NCBI RefSeq assembly: GCF_014905175.1
Contig: NC_057792.1
Span: 18,296,963-18,360,962, forward strand
DNA length: 64,000 bases
Direction of reading: 5' to 3'
Origin: Aphidius gifuensis
Lineage: Eukaryota; Arthropoda; Insecta; Hymenoptera; Braconidae
The notes below the pieces were generated by a model. It was not told the origin of the DNA. It saw only the letters and a program-made list of their open reading frames with translations, and ran no database searches. Shown piece by piece: positions 37,657 to 49,300 of the stretch (its first letter is position 1; every line of letters starts with the position of its first letter). The position numbers and the translations under genes are program-made.

Positions 37657-40600
37657 TCAAATGAATCTTGGTAGACCATTGCTAGATCTGTGATAAACAT
37701 ATGATGGTGGTGGACGTCCAGAAAAATGTCTTGAACGTTGATGAGGTTGTAATAGTGGATGATGAGGTCCAATACTACCAACATTACCACTACCATTATT
37801 ACCATTAACATGCTGAAGAAGATGTGATGTACCATCACCAAGATCTAATTCAAGTTCTTGTTGTTCAACAAGTTGAAGTGCACCAAATGATGCTGTTGCC
37901 ATTGCAACATCTGGCATTATTCCAGACAAATGACTTTCACCACAAGAATTATTATCTTGTTCCTGATTAATTCATTAAATATTTATTAACAAAAATATTT
38001 TATATATAAAATAAATAACAATAGTATTACCTCATCTGGAAGCCTGTAATTATCACTGCCTTCAGTAACCACAGCTGGTAGCTCATGTCGAAGACCATAG
38101 GACGAATTTGTTCTTGAAAATGTCATATTTCTACTGTAACAAACTGGAACTGTTGCATTTGTGTTGACATTAATATTTGCTGTGTTTATTGCTTCCATAT
38201 TTTCAATACTATTTATGTTTTCTTCATGATCAGCATTTCCATAACACGCAGCATTCTATATTTTTTTTTTTAAAATATAATTATATTTATAAAAACATTG
38301 TATTGGTTTTATTATATAATAAATAGATTGTATTATAAAAAGATAATAATTGTAATGAATTATCATGATAACTTGAGACAAGGCCTGTGGCTTTTATTGA
38401 TGGCCTCAATTTTAAATCAACATACAGACCATGTAAATGGATATATAGAGTCATCAAAAATCATCAATTTATCTTTAAACATTGTATACACAAATGCACA
38501 TAATCAATGAGATTATGTTATCATTGAAGTAATGAACAGAAAAAAAATTCAAAATCATATCAATTTAAACAAAGATAGTCTAATGCTTGTTGACAAAAAT
38601 AAAAAGAAAAAGAAATCAATTAATAATTAAAAATAATGATACAATAATAATAAGATTTATGATAGGGATTTTATTTGCAAATTAAACAAGTAGGTCGATG
38701 AAATAAAAATTCCATTGAATTTAATTTATATTGAATGGGGGAAAAAAATAAAGGGTTCAAAGTCAAGCGACAACTAAACAGAGTCTCAGTTGTCATTTTA
38801 ACACTGGCAAACTCGTAACACACTTCTCTCACTCACTGCAAAATTAAATAATAAAAAAAATATATTTTCAACACTTTGAGTATATTCTATTTTAAGCAGG
38901 CAATATTATTCAACAGGCTTTTAAGTTAAAGCCAATTATATAAAAGACTTTAAATATTTTTTTTTTTTTTCATTCATTATTTTGGTAAGTCAAGTAGAAT
39001 AATTTATTTCTGTTTTTTATTTTTTAATTTAAAAACAAATATAGTATATTTAAATTAAATAATTTCGAAATGTAATATATTTAAATTAAATAATTTCGAA
39101 ATATAATATATTTAAATTAAATAATTTCGAAATATAATTAATTATATTTGAATTATTTATTTTTTTATATCAATTTATTTATATTAATAAAAATTAATGG
39201 GGGAAAAAAATATATATATATATTGATAGCATGATTAATTCATCAAATAGTTTATTAACTTCAACTCAAGGTCACTGGAATGCAGTATACATTGCGTTAA
39301 AGATAAATTACCGTTCAACTGAATGCTGCTATTTTTTTTTTGTAAAATAAAAAATTAAACCAGTTTAATAGTAATTTAATGTTCAAAGACCTATCGTAAA
39401 GTTATATATTTACAAATAATAAAAGCTTCCTGTTTTTTATTTTAAAATATGTATATATTTTTTTGAACTTTAATTTTAAATAAATTAAAAAATACTTGAA
39501 CAACGACTTGTTATGTAATGATGTTAATATATTATTATTTTTTTTGAATGATGAAATTGCAGAAATGTCAAAAAAGGAAGAAGATCTACCGGTGAAAGAA
39601 ATAAAATCATTGATAAAAAATGTAGTTGGTGATGATTTTGAAATAATAAAAAAAGATTGGAAATATTTGACTGATCCTGGTGAAAATTTTGGAAGTCTTA
39701 TATTTGCAATTAAACTTGAAATAATGAAAAATAATAAAAATGAAATATTACATATTGTTGCTAAACTTCCACCACCATCATTGTATTTAATAAAATTATT
39801 CAACAGTCCATTTTCATTTAAAAAAGAACTTGTATTTTATCGTGATTTAACACCGGCATTTATACAATTACAAATTGATAATGGTATTAAAAATCCAGAA
39901 GATAGTTGGATTGGACCAAAATATTATGGTGGACGTTGTGGTTTGGTTGATGATGTATTTGATACACAAGCAAGTATTGTACTTGAAAATTTAAATTATT
40001 CAGGATTTAAAATGATTGATAGATTAACTGGTTTAACAAAATTACAAACTGAATATGCTGTTAAAAAATTAGCAAAACTTCATGCACTTGCTATTGCAAT
40101 GAGAGAACAAAAACCAAAAATATTTAATAATTTAGTATTACCAGCACTTGAAAATGTTGCTAATGAACATGCTAAAGAATGTTTAATGGATATGATTAAA
40201 AAATCAGTTATGGATTTGGGTAATATAAATGAAGCTAAACCATATATGGATAAGGTACAATGGACAATTGATAATGCACCAAAAATTGAAGAAAAAATGG
40301 TACACGATAAAAAATGGTATACATTTGTACACAATGATTTTTGGGTTAATAATATGATGTTTAAATTTGGCAATAATGATGAAATTTTAGATATGAAAAT
40401 CATTGATTTTCAGCTGGGTTTTTATGACTATGGTGTTAAAGATTTAATATTTTTTTTAATGTCAAGTCCAAATTGGGAAATAACTGGTGATATATTTGAT
40501 GAAATGATTAATATTTATTATAATGAATTTATAATGTTATTAAAAACTTTCAATGTTTATACTCAAGATTATACGCATGAAAAATTTTTACAATTAGTTG

Positions 40601-43374
40601 ATCAATGTGGACCATCAAAACTTGCACAATGTTTAATGATGACACAAGTTATTAAATCAATACCAGGATCAGCTCCAAAAATAGAAACAATTGAAAATAA
40701 AGAATCATTTTTAAAAATTGGTGGAGGTCAAATTTATCATGATAAACTTATTCAATTATTATATATATTTAAAAAACGTAATTGGTTATTATCAAAATAA
40801 TTTAATAATTGTTTTTTTCTTATATAAATAATAAAAATTATATATATATTTACCTCAAGTAAATCAGCAACAGCATCTGGAAGATTAAATTCTCGTACAA
40901 CACGTAATCTTATTTGACAATTAATTTCATGTCTACATGATAATGATAAACTTGTAGCTCTTTGACAACTTGGTGATTGTCTAAGTTTTTGTTCACGTTT
41001 TAACATTGCCGCCATTGTCATTGAATCTGGAACTGTTGTATATATTTTTTTTTTATTATAAATAAATTAAGCTCAATAAAAAGACAATAATAAAACTCAA
41101 TTACCAGGAAGTGCAGCAGCAAGTACATCAACACCAACAGCTCCTCTTGATCTTGGTTTTTCATCAACCATATATAATGTATCTGGTATATCAGGAATAT
41201 ATCTAGCTCTTCGTAATCTTACTGATTCAACTTCTTGAATAGTATGCTCCTCAACAAGTCCCTTTAAAATTGTTGTTATTTTAATAAATATAAAATTAAT
41301 AAATAATGTAATTTTAATGTAATATATAAATATATAAATTTTAATAAAATATTACCTTAATTTCTTCATAATAGGGCATGAATAATCTTGGTCTAACAAA
41401 TAGTCCATTTCTTTTACCTCCTCTAATCCATGCATTTGGTCGTAAATTTTCTCTTTCATCACCAATCATATGACTTGGTGGTGTTGATACTAATCCACGT
41501 CTAATAGCTTGTGTTAATATTTCACTATTTGATGGTAATACATGATCAACTCTAACAAGTTGTAATAATTCACTTAATATTTCACGTAATTCAATATCAC
41601 ATAAATCTCTTTTTTTAATACCTTTTCTAGCAACTGAATGTACAGTATGACTTAATATATTTGGTTCACGATCTTCCATTCTTCTAACAAGTTCATGTTC
41701 ACCCCATTTTAATACAGCTTGTAATACTTCAAGTTCACTTGCTTGTAAAAAATTACTTTTTAATACATTAACAAGATGTACATGATCAATTTGATAAAAT
41801 ACAATACTTGTTGTTATTGTTTGAAATTCTTCTCTAAGATAATGTAAAGCTTGACGATGTACCCATGCTGAACCATGTGGTTGATTACCCCAACGTAATA
41901 CAATTGATAATGATTCATGACTAAGCCATTCAAGTATTAAATCTTCACAACCTTGTGATAATATATCAAGTTCAAGAAATCTACCAATTTGATATAACTC
42001 CATGGCTTCTTCAAGTGGACTTGGACGCATTCTACCAGTATGTGTTAATGCTTGTACTTCACTTAAACTACCAGCACTATTACCACAACCAGAACCACGT
42101 AATATTAATGATAAATCAACAGTATCAAGATATAAAGCATGTAGTAAGACACGTGCATATCTTTTTGGAATAACTGATTCATCTAATACAATTCGTGTTG
42201 GTATATGTAATGCTCTTTCTGTATGATCTTCACCTGATCTTGTTCTACGTTGTATTAAATTACGAAAAAATGTTGAACGTGCTGATAATATTGCTTTATG
42301 ACATGGTAATTCAAGTTTTGGTCTAAAACCATATTCTGAACTACCACTATCTGGTCTTTGATAATCACCATCAGATGTAAATACAAGTGCTGCATCAGCA
42401 TAATCACCAGTATCAAGTAAATATCTAAGATCATTTTCTAAATTATTTGGTGTACCAAATTCTTCACCAAGACGTCGTAATATATTAATATCAATTGATG
42501 AATCATGAGTACAAATATCACCAGTATATAAATATCTAAGTAAAGCTGAAAATATATGTACTTCTAAATTTGGTGTTCTAAGATCAAGACATATACGTGC
42601 ACCATAACCAGGACAACCAGCAAGTAATTCACGAAAATATGGACAACGTGCTGATAATAATGCTCTATGTACTGGAAAACATGTACCACGATATACTAAA
42701 TCAACATCAGTACAATGTTTATAATCATATAATGTTGATAAATCTTGTTTAAATGTTGTTGCTGGTGGACGTGCTAATTCAGCTTGTACATGAAGATCTT
42801 TTAATGCTGCTAATGCTTCATATTCTTCTAATAAACCATTTATTTCTAATGGATTCCATGATGATACTAATTCACGTATAACACGTCCATGATCACAAGC
42901 TTTTGATGTTCTACGACGACGAATAAATTTTTTTCTTAATGTAGCAAAACCAGTTGCTTTTTTTTTTCTTTCTCTAAATTAAATAAAACAATTAATTATT
43001 AATAAATTTATTTAATTAATATAATATATTTATTCAACTAACCGTACACCAATACAAAATTGATCTGTATTATTTCCTGAAGAAGATAATCTTGCTGCTT
43101 GAATCGGATCACCTCCGACAGCAGCAACATTTGACGAAGCAGATGCTCCCATTCTATGGGTCATACGGATATTACCATCATCATCATCAACATCATCTTC
43201 ATCATCACCAGTAACATTTTCAATAACTCTATTAACATTGTCATTATTATCATCACTATTACAATAATTATTATTTTGTCTCAATGCTCCAGACCAACAA
43301 TTTCTTTCTACTCTATCTACACCTTCTTCGTCGCCACGTAATGCACACGGTATCAAGAATCGAAATACGTTCAT
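37657..43374 (-). CDS. BTBD7: BTB/POZ domain protein 7 homologue (938 or 864 aa)
   Basis: Exons in transcript order are 43374-43043, 42973-41356, 41261-41105, 41032-40854, 38255-38031 and 37962-37657. Near the N-terminus a basic stretch (KKKATGFATLRKKFIRRRR) precedes two BTB domains (YKHCTDVDLVYRGTCFPVHR, then a second around KLELPCHKAILSARSTFFRN). A BACK-like region follows (WVHRQALHYLREEF; REPNILSHTVHSVARKGIKK; ILSELLQLVRVDHVLPSNSE), then NAWIRGGKRNGLFVRPRLF and IPDTLYMV. Vertebrate BTBD7 guides epithelial branching and cell adhesion dynamics. Two starts are possible: the outer ATG at 43374, or an inner ATG at 43152 that begins MGASASSN, resembling the MGANASN start of vertebrate BTBD7 and a myristoylation signal. 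The 2.6-kb intron 38256-40853 houses a nested gene on the other strand. Confidence 0.9.
39045..39137 (+). repeat. 31-bp tandem repeat, three copies
   Basis: Three successive 31-base units (39045-39075, 39076-39106, 39107-39137) share TATATTTAAATTAAATAATT followed by TCGAAAT. Only one base differs between units. The array lies in the BTBD7 intron about 430 bases before the nested EcKL start codon. Confidence 0.9.
39565..40800 (+). CDS. Ecdysteroid kinase-like (EcKL/CHK) protein, nested gene (411 aa)
   Basis: An intronless frame of 411 residues on the strand opposite to, and within an intron of, BTBD7. It belongs to the CHK/EcKL kinase-like family (choline-kinase/APH fold), whose insect members phosphorylate ecdysteroids or small-molecule toxins. 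Family landmarks are a glycine-rich N-lobe (DPGENFGSLIFAIKLEI), a conserved middle (FKMIDRLTGLTKLQTEYAVK), the catalytic Brenner-type motif HNDFWVNNMMF at about 256-266, and the metal-binding DFQLGFYDYGVKDL at about 281. All catalytic residues I can check are present, so it looks functional. The ATG at 39565 is the first in-frame ATG. Just upstream, TTGCAG followed by AA-ATG could be an acceptor for a 5' UTR intron. The substrate cannot be told from sequence. Confidence 0.88.
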   Translation: MSKKEEDLPVKEIKSLIKNVVGDDFEIIKKDWKYLTDPGENFGSLIFAIKLEIMKNNKNEILHIVAKLPPPSLYLIKLFNSPFSFKKELVFYRDLTPAFIQLQIDNGIKNPEDSWIGPKYYGGRCGLVDDVFDTQASIVLENLNYSGFKMIDRLTGLTKLQTEYAVKKLAKLHALAIAMREQKPKIFNNLVLPALENVANEHAKECLMDMIKKSVMDLGNINEAKPYMDKVQWTIDNAPKIEEKMVHDKKWYTFVHNDFWVNNMMFKFGNNDEILDMKIIDFQLGFYDYGVKDLIFFLMSSPNWEITGDIFDEMINIYYNEFIMLLKTFNVYTQDYTHEKFLQLVDQCGPSKLAQCLMMTQVIKSIPGSAPKIETIENKESFLKIGGGQIYHDKLIQLLYIFKKRNWLLSK

Positions 43375-44866
43375 CGCTTACCCAAACGCAAGCCTGAAAA
43401 ATTAAATTATTTTTATTTTAGACAAATAGACAAATAATAAGGACAAGCATTCAAGTAGGTCATGCTTTAATACTCAATATTATTATTTCGATTTCAATGT
43501 CACATTAAAATTCATGAATTTAATAAATCATTATCATCATTTTTTTTTTTTTTATCAAATCATTCACTATCATCTTGTGATCTAACGAAAATTTAATTTA
43601 ATTTCTTTTTTTTTCATCAATACTTTTACAAGTGTTTATTTGTTTTTGTTTATTTTTTTGACAACTGTCAAACTTGCACAACTGTCAAATAGATTTCTAA
43701 CAAATAAAAACAAACAAGTTTAAATAATTTTTTTTACAATAAAAAAAACTCGTCAAATATGTCAAAATATAAAATTTTTAATCAACAAATTTATTATTAT
43801 TATTTAAACAAATAAAAACAGAGCATATTGACAAGATTTTTTTTTTGTATTTATTGTTTAAAAATATAATAAATAATTGATAATAAAAAAAAAAAAGTCA
43901 GCCATGTTTATAGTAAAATGGAAAATAAAAAAATTATTTAAAAAAAAAGAAAAAAAAATTGAAGCATTTCATAAGAGATGATTACTCAATTTTTTATTAT
44001 TTTTTTTTAATTATAATTTTCTCACATATTATTTACATTGTGTTGGTCCGCCATGTCGAATATAACAATCGACGATGAAAAATATTCATCATCACAATCA
44101 TTATTATCAATTGTTGTTTGGTACACTAATGATGTATTTACTCAATAAATATATTCGTCTTGCACTGATTTTTTTTTCTCTTTTTTTTATATTACTTTTT
44201 TATAATTGACAAATATATATATAGCAAAGTGTTCCACTACCACCACCATCAATTGAAAATATATTGAATTTTTTATTAAAACGTAAATTGATATTAATTA
44301 AACATTCACAATAACAAGTTCACATTACATTATTATCAATTCATTTGACATATTTTCACTGATGACTTTTGTGTTATTATTTATGATGATGATAAAATTT
44401 TTGTGTAATCTTTTCACTTTGTTGCATTTTAATTAGAAAAAAAAAAACAGAGAGTCATGGATATAGCGACCTCACTTGTTCACTAGTAGTAACTAAGCAA
44501 ATATCACTATGCATTTTTCTCAACATAAAAAACATATAAGTAACTATTAATTTTTTTCGAAAATTTAAAAGAGAAAAAAAAATATATTTAATTATTCAAA
44601 AATAATTACAAGTTTAATTTTAATATTAATAATAATATTATATTTAAAATGAAAAAGAAATGAAGAAAAAAAAAAAGCTTTTAACATTTGCAAGCTTTTG
44701 TACCCACCCCCTCCCCTGCTCCCCAAGAGCTTTTTTTTTTTGTTTTTGTTTTGAATCTATTTTAACATCTGTTATATATCCGCACTCGATTTTTATTGCA
44801 GTATAATTGTTCTGGTTGAATAAGCTTGATCATTTTCTTGATTGTCCAAAGAAAAATAAAATAATC
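43375..44866. other. Divergent region between BTBD7 and the first COX8-like gene
   Basis: About 1.5 kb contains no supported gene. Around 43650-43700 there are two near copies of ACAACTGTCAAA-type sequence. A C-rich patch (CCCACCCCCTCCCCTGCTCC) lies at 44705-44724. TTTATTGCAG at 44791-44800 is a possible acceptor of a 5' UTR intron for the COX8-like gene that follows. Confidence 0.4.
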
Positions 44867-45260
44867 ATGCAGATTATACAAGGTTCAGTAAAATGTGGAT
44901 CAATGATTTGTCGGCTTGGAGGACAATTTAGAACTAATAAAATGGCAACAATTCCACAAAATAGAATTCCTTTTGCAGTAAGTTATAGTTTTATTATATA
45001 TAAAATTAATTAATGATAATTTTTAATTTATCATTTTAAAAATAAGACTTATATAATTTCTTTTTGGCTGTGTAAATGAGACTTTAGTTTTCTAAGAGAC
45101 TATTGTTTTTTTTAAACTATAAATTTACTTTATGTTAAAATTAAATATAAATATTTTTTATTTTCAGGAAAAAGCATGTCATGGAGTTGTTATGTTCGTA
45201 TGTCTTTTAGCTGTTCCAGGATATATTGTATCAAATCTTAAAAACTATAATAAAAAATAG
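44867..45260 (+). CDS. Cytochrome c oxidase subunit 8-like, copy 1 (67 aa)
   Basis: Exons are 44867-44977 and 45168-45260. The product has a basic presequence-like N-terminus (QGSVKCGSMICRLGGQFRTN), then MATIPQNRIPFA, EKACHGVVMFVCLLAVPGYI as the single transmembrane helix, and a SNLKNYNKK end. The pattern of a short amphipathic presequence, I/MPFAEK..HG and one helix ending in NLKNY resembles insect COX8 of the inner-membrane respiratory chain. The intron is at the same codon (GCA|GAA) as in copy 2 about 1 kb downstream, so the genes are tandem duplicates. The family call rests on helix, length and the NLKNY ending; another single-helix mitochondrial subunit is possible. Poly(A) signal is at 45409. 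Confidence 0.72.
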
Positions 45261-45993
45261 ATTATATCAATTTTTCGATTCGAAATATTAATGTAAATTA
45301 AAGACAAAAAAAAAAGGTCAATGTGTCAAATAGTTTTCAATATAAAAAACATTAATAATTATTAAATTTTGTTGTGTTTTATAAAATTATTATATTATAA
45401 ACTAGAAAATAAATAAAATCAATTGGCAAGATATGAAACAGAGCTTTGTCGGACAAATATTTCTACCAGGATATTTTCTTCTACAAAATATAATTCATCA
45501 GCATTCTATAATACATTTTATCTTTTTGTTTTTACTTAAATATTTTTTTAATTAAAAATTACAGTTATTAATCGAATTGTTTTGTTAATAAATTCAAATC
45601 GAAAAACTGGATTTTTGTGAGTTGTGCGCAATGTCATAAATTGACCAATCAAATTCAAGGTCAGCTAGAAACTTGATGACCAAAATAATTTTTAATAATT
45701 TTTTCTTAATATTAATATTAAATTTTAATATATTAATTAAATATTAAATAGCTCAATTTATTCATTTTATTTTACTGATTTATTGTCTAATAAATTTATT
45801 TGTAGAGAAAAAAAAAAAAAATAACTAGATTTCATAGAAAAAATGACCAGGTAAAGTTCTCAACTGGAAAAAAAAAAAATCTCCGGAATTTACCGTGATT
45901 ATAACTGACTGAGAAAATCAATATTTCTCATTACGTAAATTATTATTACGTTCTTGAATTACAACAATATAAAATATTTAAAAAATATTAAAA
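45261..45993. other. Spacer between tandem COX8-like genes
   Basis: It holds the 3' UTR of copy 1 (AATAAA at 45409-45414) and the presumed promoter of copy 2. No other coding sequence was found. Confidence 0.5.
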
Positions 45994-46361
45994 ATGTTTG
46001 TTGCTGGAAGTAAAATTGTCAGCCGAGTTGTGGCAAATACACAAGTTCAAAGTGTCAGAAATGCAAATTTGATGGCAACAATTCCACAAAACCGAATGCC
46101 ATTTGCAGTAAGTCACATTTTATATTTTTCATTCAAATATAGGTTATCTAGTCTGATACCTAATAATTATTTTTACATTATTACATAATGACTTGTCATC
46201 AAGCTACCCAACAAATTGTTAAACTAAAAAATAATTATCCAATTAATGTTATAAAATTACAGGAAAAAGCAGCTCATGGAGTTGTCATGTTCCTTGGACT
46301 TCTTGCTGTTCCATGCTACATTATGTGCAACTTGAAAAATTATCGTGGTGATTCAAAATAA
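45994..46361 (+). CDS. Cytochrome c oxidase subunit 8-like, copy 2 (70 aa)
   Basis: Exons are 45994-46107 and 46263-46361. The presequence (MFVAGSKIVSRVVANTQVQS) is basic and amphipathic and unlike that of copy 1. The mature part is close to copy 1: MATIPQNRMPFA, EKAAHGVVMFLGLLAVPCYI, CNLKNYRGDSK. The intron position and phase are shared. The divergence of the presequences against a conserved core suggests selection on the mature subunit and possibly different import or expression. This copy is nearer to the expected family form, with NLKNYRG at the end. Confidence 0.75.
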
Positions 46362-49300
46362 TTTTAACAACATTTAGCAACATGGAATTCCATAAACAAT
46401 TTGTTGGATATTAAAATCATCATATGTTTCAACTAAATGTCAAGTATCAAAGTTTAGTTATTAAATAATAATTACTCAATAATTAAACAAGACTTGTTTC
46501 AGTTTATTTTATTTATTATTTTATATTTAATTTATTATTTTTAGAGTCATCAGAAGGTATTTTGTTGTAGCACACTAAAAAACTGGAACTTGACACAGAG
46601 CTGTCAGTGTAATTATTATTATTTTCTTTATATTTTTTCATGAAAAAATTAGTTTAATTAATTGCTGCAAATGTTAGCTAACAAACAGGTATTTTTTTTG
46701 TTACTTCAAGATACTTTCTGGAAGACTGATGCATTTTAATACCCATTGAAACAAAATGACGTTTTAATTGAGACAATTTACCTATACGAGATTTGTTGAA
46801 TATTTTCTTTATGGAATTTAAATTTTTACTGCTTTGAATTGTCATGATTCGAATCATAAATAATTAATTATTAACAATTAAATTCTTGAAATTATTATTC
46901 GTTATTCACATGATTAATTGAACATTTTATTTGTCCAACTTGACGTTTAAAAAGTTTTCTTTTATTTGGTACTTTGACTAGAAAATTTTTACTCTAATTA
47001 ATGTGAATAATTTTCAACGTAAATATTATTTTATTGAACGACTCGTGATAAGCTGGAATTGATCGATAGAGGTAATTAGTTGGAGCATATTAATAATATG
47101 TGCAGCATGTTTAACGTCAATTAAATTTTGAAGATGAGGCAGTTTGAATTTAAAAGAAAATGAGGATGACAACTTGTTCTGTATGTAAACACTTGAATTA
47201 TTTCGGTAGTGTAATTCGTATTTACACACAAGAATTCTTTATTTCTTCATTTTTAAAAGATAAAAATTTTTTTTTTTTTAATTTTAATGATGAAGGCTAG
47301 TGCATGCTTTTTTTAACATTAAAAAAAGATCTTTTTTTTGAGATGATTCTCAAGTCGTTACATAAGTTTACATTATTTACAGGATTTTTTTTTTTTTCTT
47401 ATTAGTTATTACGTGATTTTGATAAAAATAGGACCAAAATTTTAGGCGTTTTTTTGTGCAAATTAAATGCATTTGTTAATTACATTTGTGTTTTTTTAAA
47501 GTTTTTTTCTTATTTTTTTTTTTTCTTTTTATTTTTTTGAAAAATTCATCAGGAGATGTGTTAAAAAAATCACTAAAATCATGACAAAAAGACTTAATTT
47601 TTTCAAGTTGATTTCAAATAATTTTTCAGACTATTTTATTTTTTTTTTTTTTCGAAATAAATTTGTATAATAAATTATCATGTGATACACAGCACTCATT
47701 TCCATATTTTCGTTTTATTTTTTTGTTGATAGTAGTGGTATTCAAGATATTCAAGTGATCCATAAAACATTTATATTACCAACAGATTTTTGATCAGATT
47801 AAAGCCACATGTGAGCAGAATATATATTTATAAAAAAAAAAATCTATTTTTAGAAAGACCACTGCAAATATAAATTGTATGTTTATGGTATTGACTGAGC
47901 ATTAAATTGAATGCACATCTGCCAGTTAAATAATCTTACCTTTTTTATTTTAAATAGAAATTTTGTTCATTTTTAATTTGACCATGTCTATTTTTAGTAT
48001 TACAAAATCTATAAAAAATTATATTAATTAATTAGAACTATTTTATTGATTGACGTCTATATTTCATGATAAAAAAAATATTAATAATTGAAATTAAAAA
48101 AATATACATGATAAAAAATGTATACAGGAAACGAAAAAAAAGATGAGAGAGTAAAGATGATAGAAAATTATTTCGAACTCGCAACTACGAGCTGTCACGA
48201 TCACTCATCTGCACACTCGTGTTTCTTCATTCTTCTATGCCGAATGCATTATAAAAGCAGTATTATCATATTGTTCTTTAACAGACAATACTTGGCATTT
48301 TTTTTTTCAATGCTTATTTTATGTTAGAGATAATAAGTTTTTTCTTTTGTCTGCAGTTATTTGGTTTGTTTTCTTTTTTTTAAATCGACACGCTGGTTTT
48401 AAATTTATCTCTTCTGTAGATTTATAAACGAAATTTGTAAGATTTTTATAATGACGCTTAATTGGATCAATGATTTACCAACAATATAAATTGACAAAAA
48501 AATTGAATGTAAATCATCCAGGAAAAAAAGTATAAAGAATTTTTTCGTATTTTTCACTGAATTTTTCAATTACAGAGACATTTTTTTCTTTTGCGGAAAA
48601 AATGTGGAGATATTTTATTTTACGAAGAAAATATAAACAAATTACGGAGAAAAATCTAGAGATTACTTAGAACGTTTTCTGTAAATAAAAAAAAATTTTT
48701 TATATTGAGAAAAATTCATGGAAATAAATCTTGAAATTACTGTGAAAATTTTTCGTTAAATAGTAAAATATTTAACAAAGCAAACGTCATTTGATAAAAA
48801 TAAATTTTTAATTATTTAAAATGAATCGATTTTTTTTATACATATATTAACAAATTTTTATTTTTAGCAGCTGATTATATTATATATTTTTTTAAAACAT
48901 ACATTTACTATTGAGTTTCGAAAACACTTAAATTTTTCTATTCAATTTAATGTTATGTGCTAGAAATTAATGGCAACATCGTTTTTTAATTTAAAAAAAA
49001 TCTAATAATAAAACCTAAATTATTGATTTTTTAGGTACTTGAAAAATCATCTAACTCAATTTTTTTTATTATTGTTTAAATAGAAAAAAAACATAGAAAA
49101 AATATCAAAAAAAAAATATCATCACAGCATAATAAATTTAAAGGTACACTTAAATAAATTTTTTTATATGACTCTTATGCTTTTCTACACCCAATGCAAT
49201 GCCATAACGATAAAATTATTTTTTCATTTCCACTAATTGATACTTATTCGATAGAAATATTCCAATTAAAATAATCCTATATACATAATTTTTTTTTTCA

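Noticed and set aside
48118..48327. 69-aa frame in the intergenic region before colmedin
   Set aside because: No recognisable domain and no supporting start or splice context. Its length is not unusual for chance frames here.
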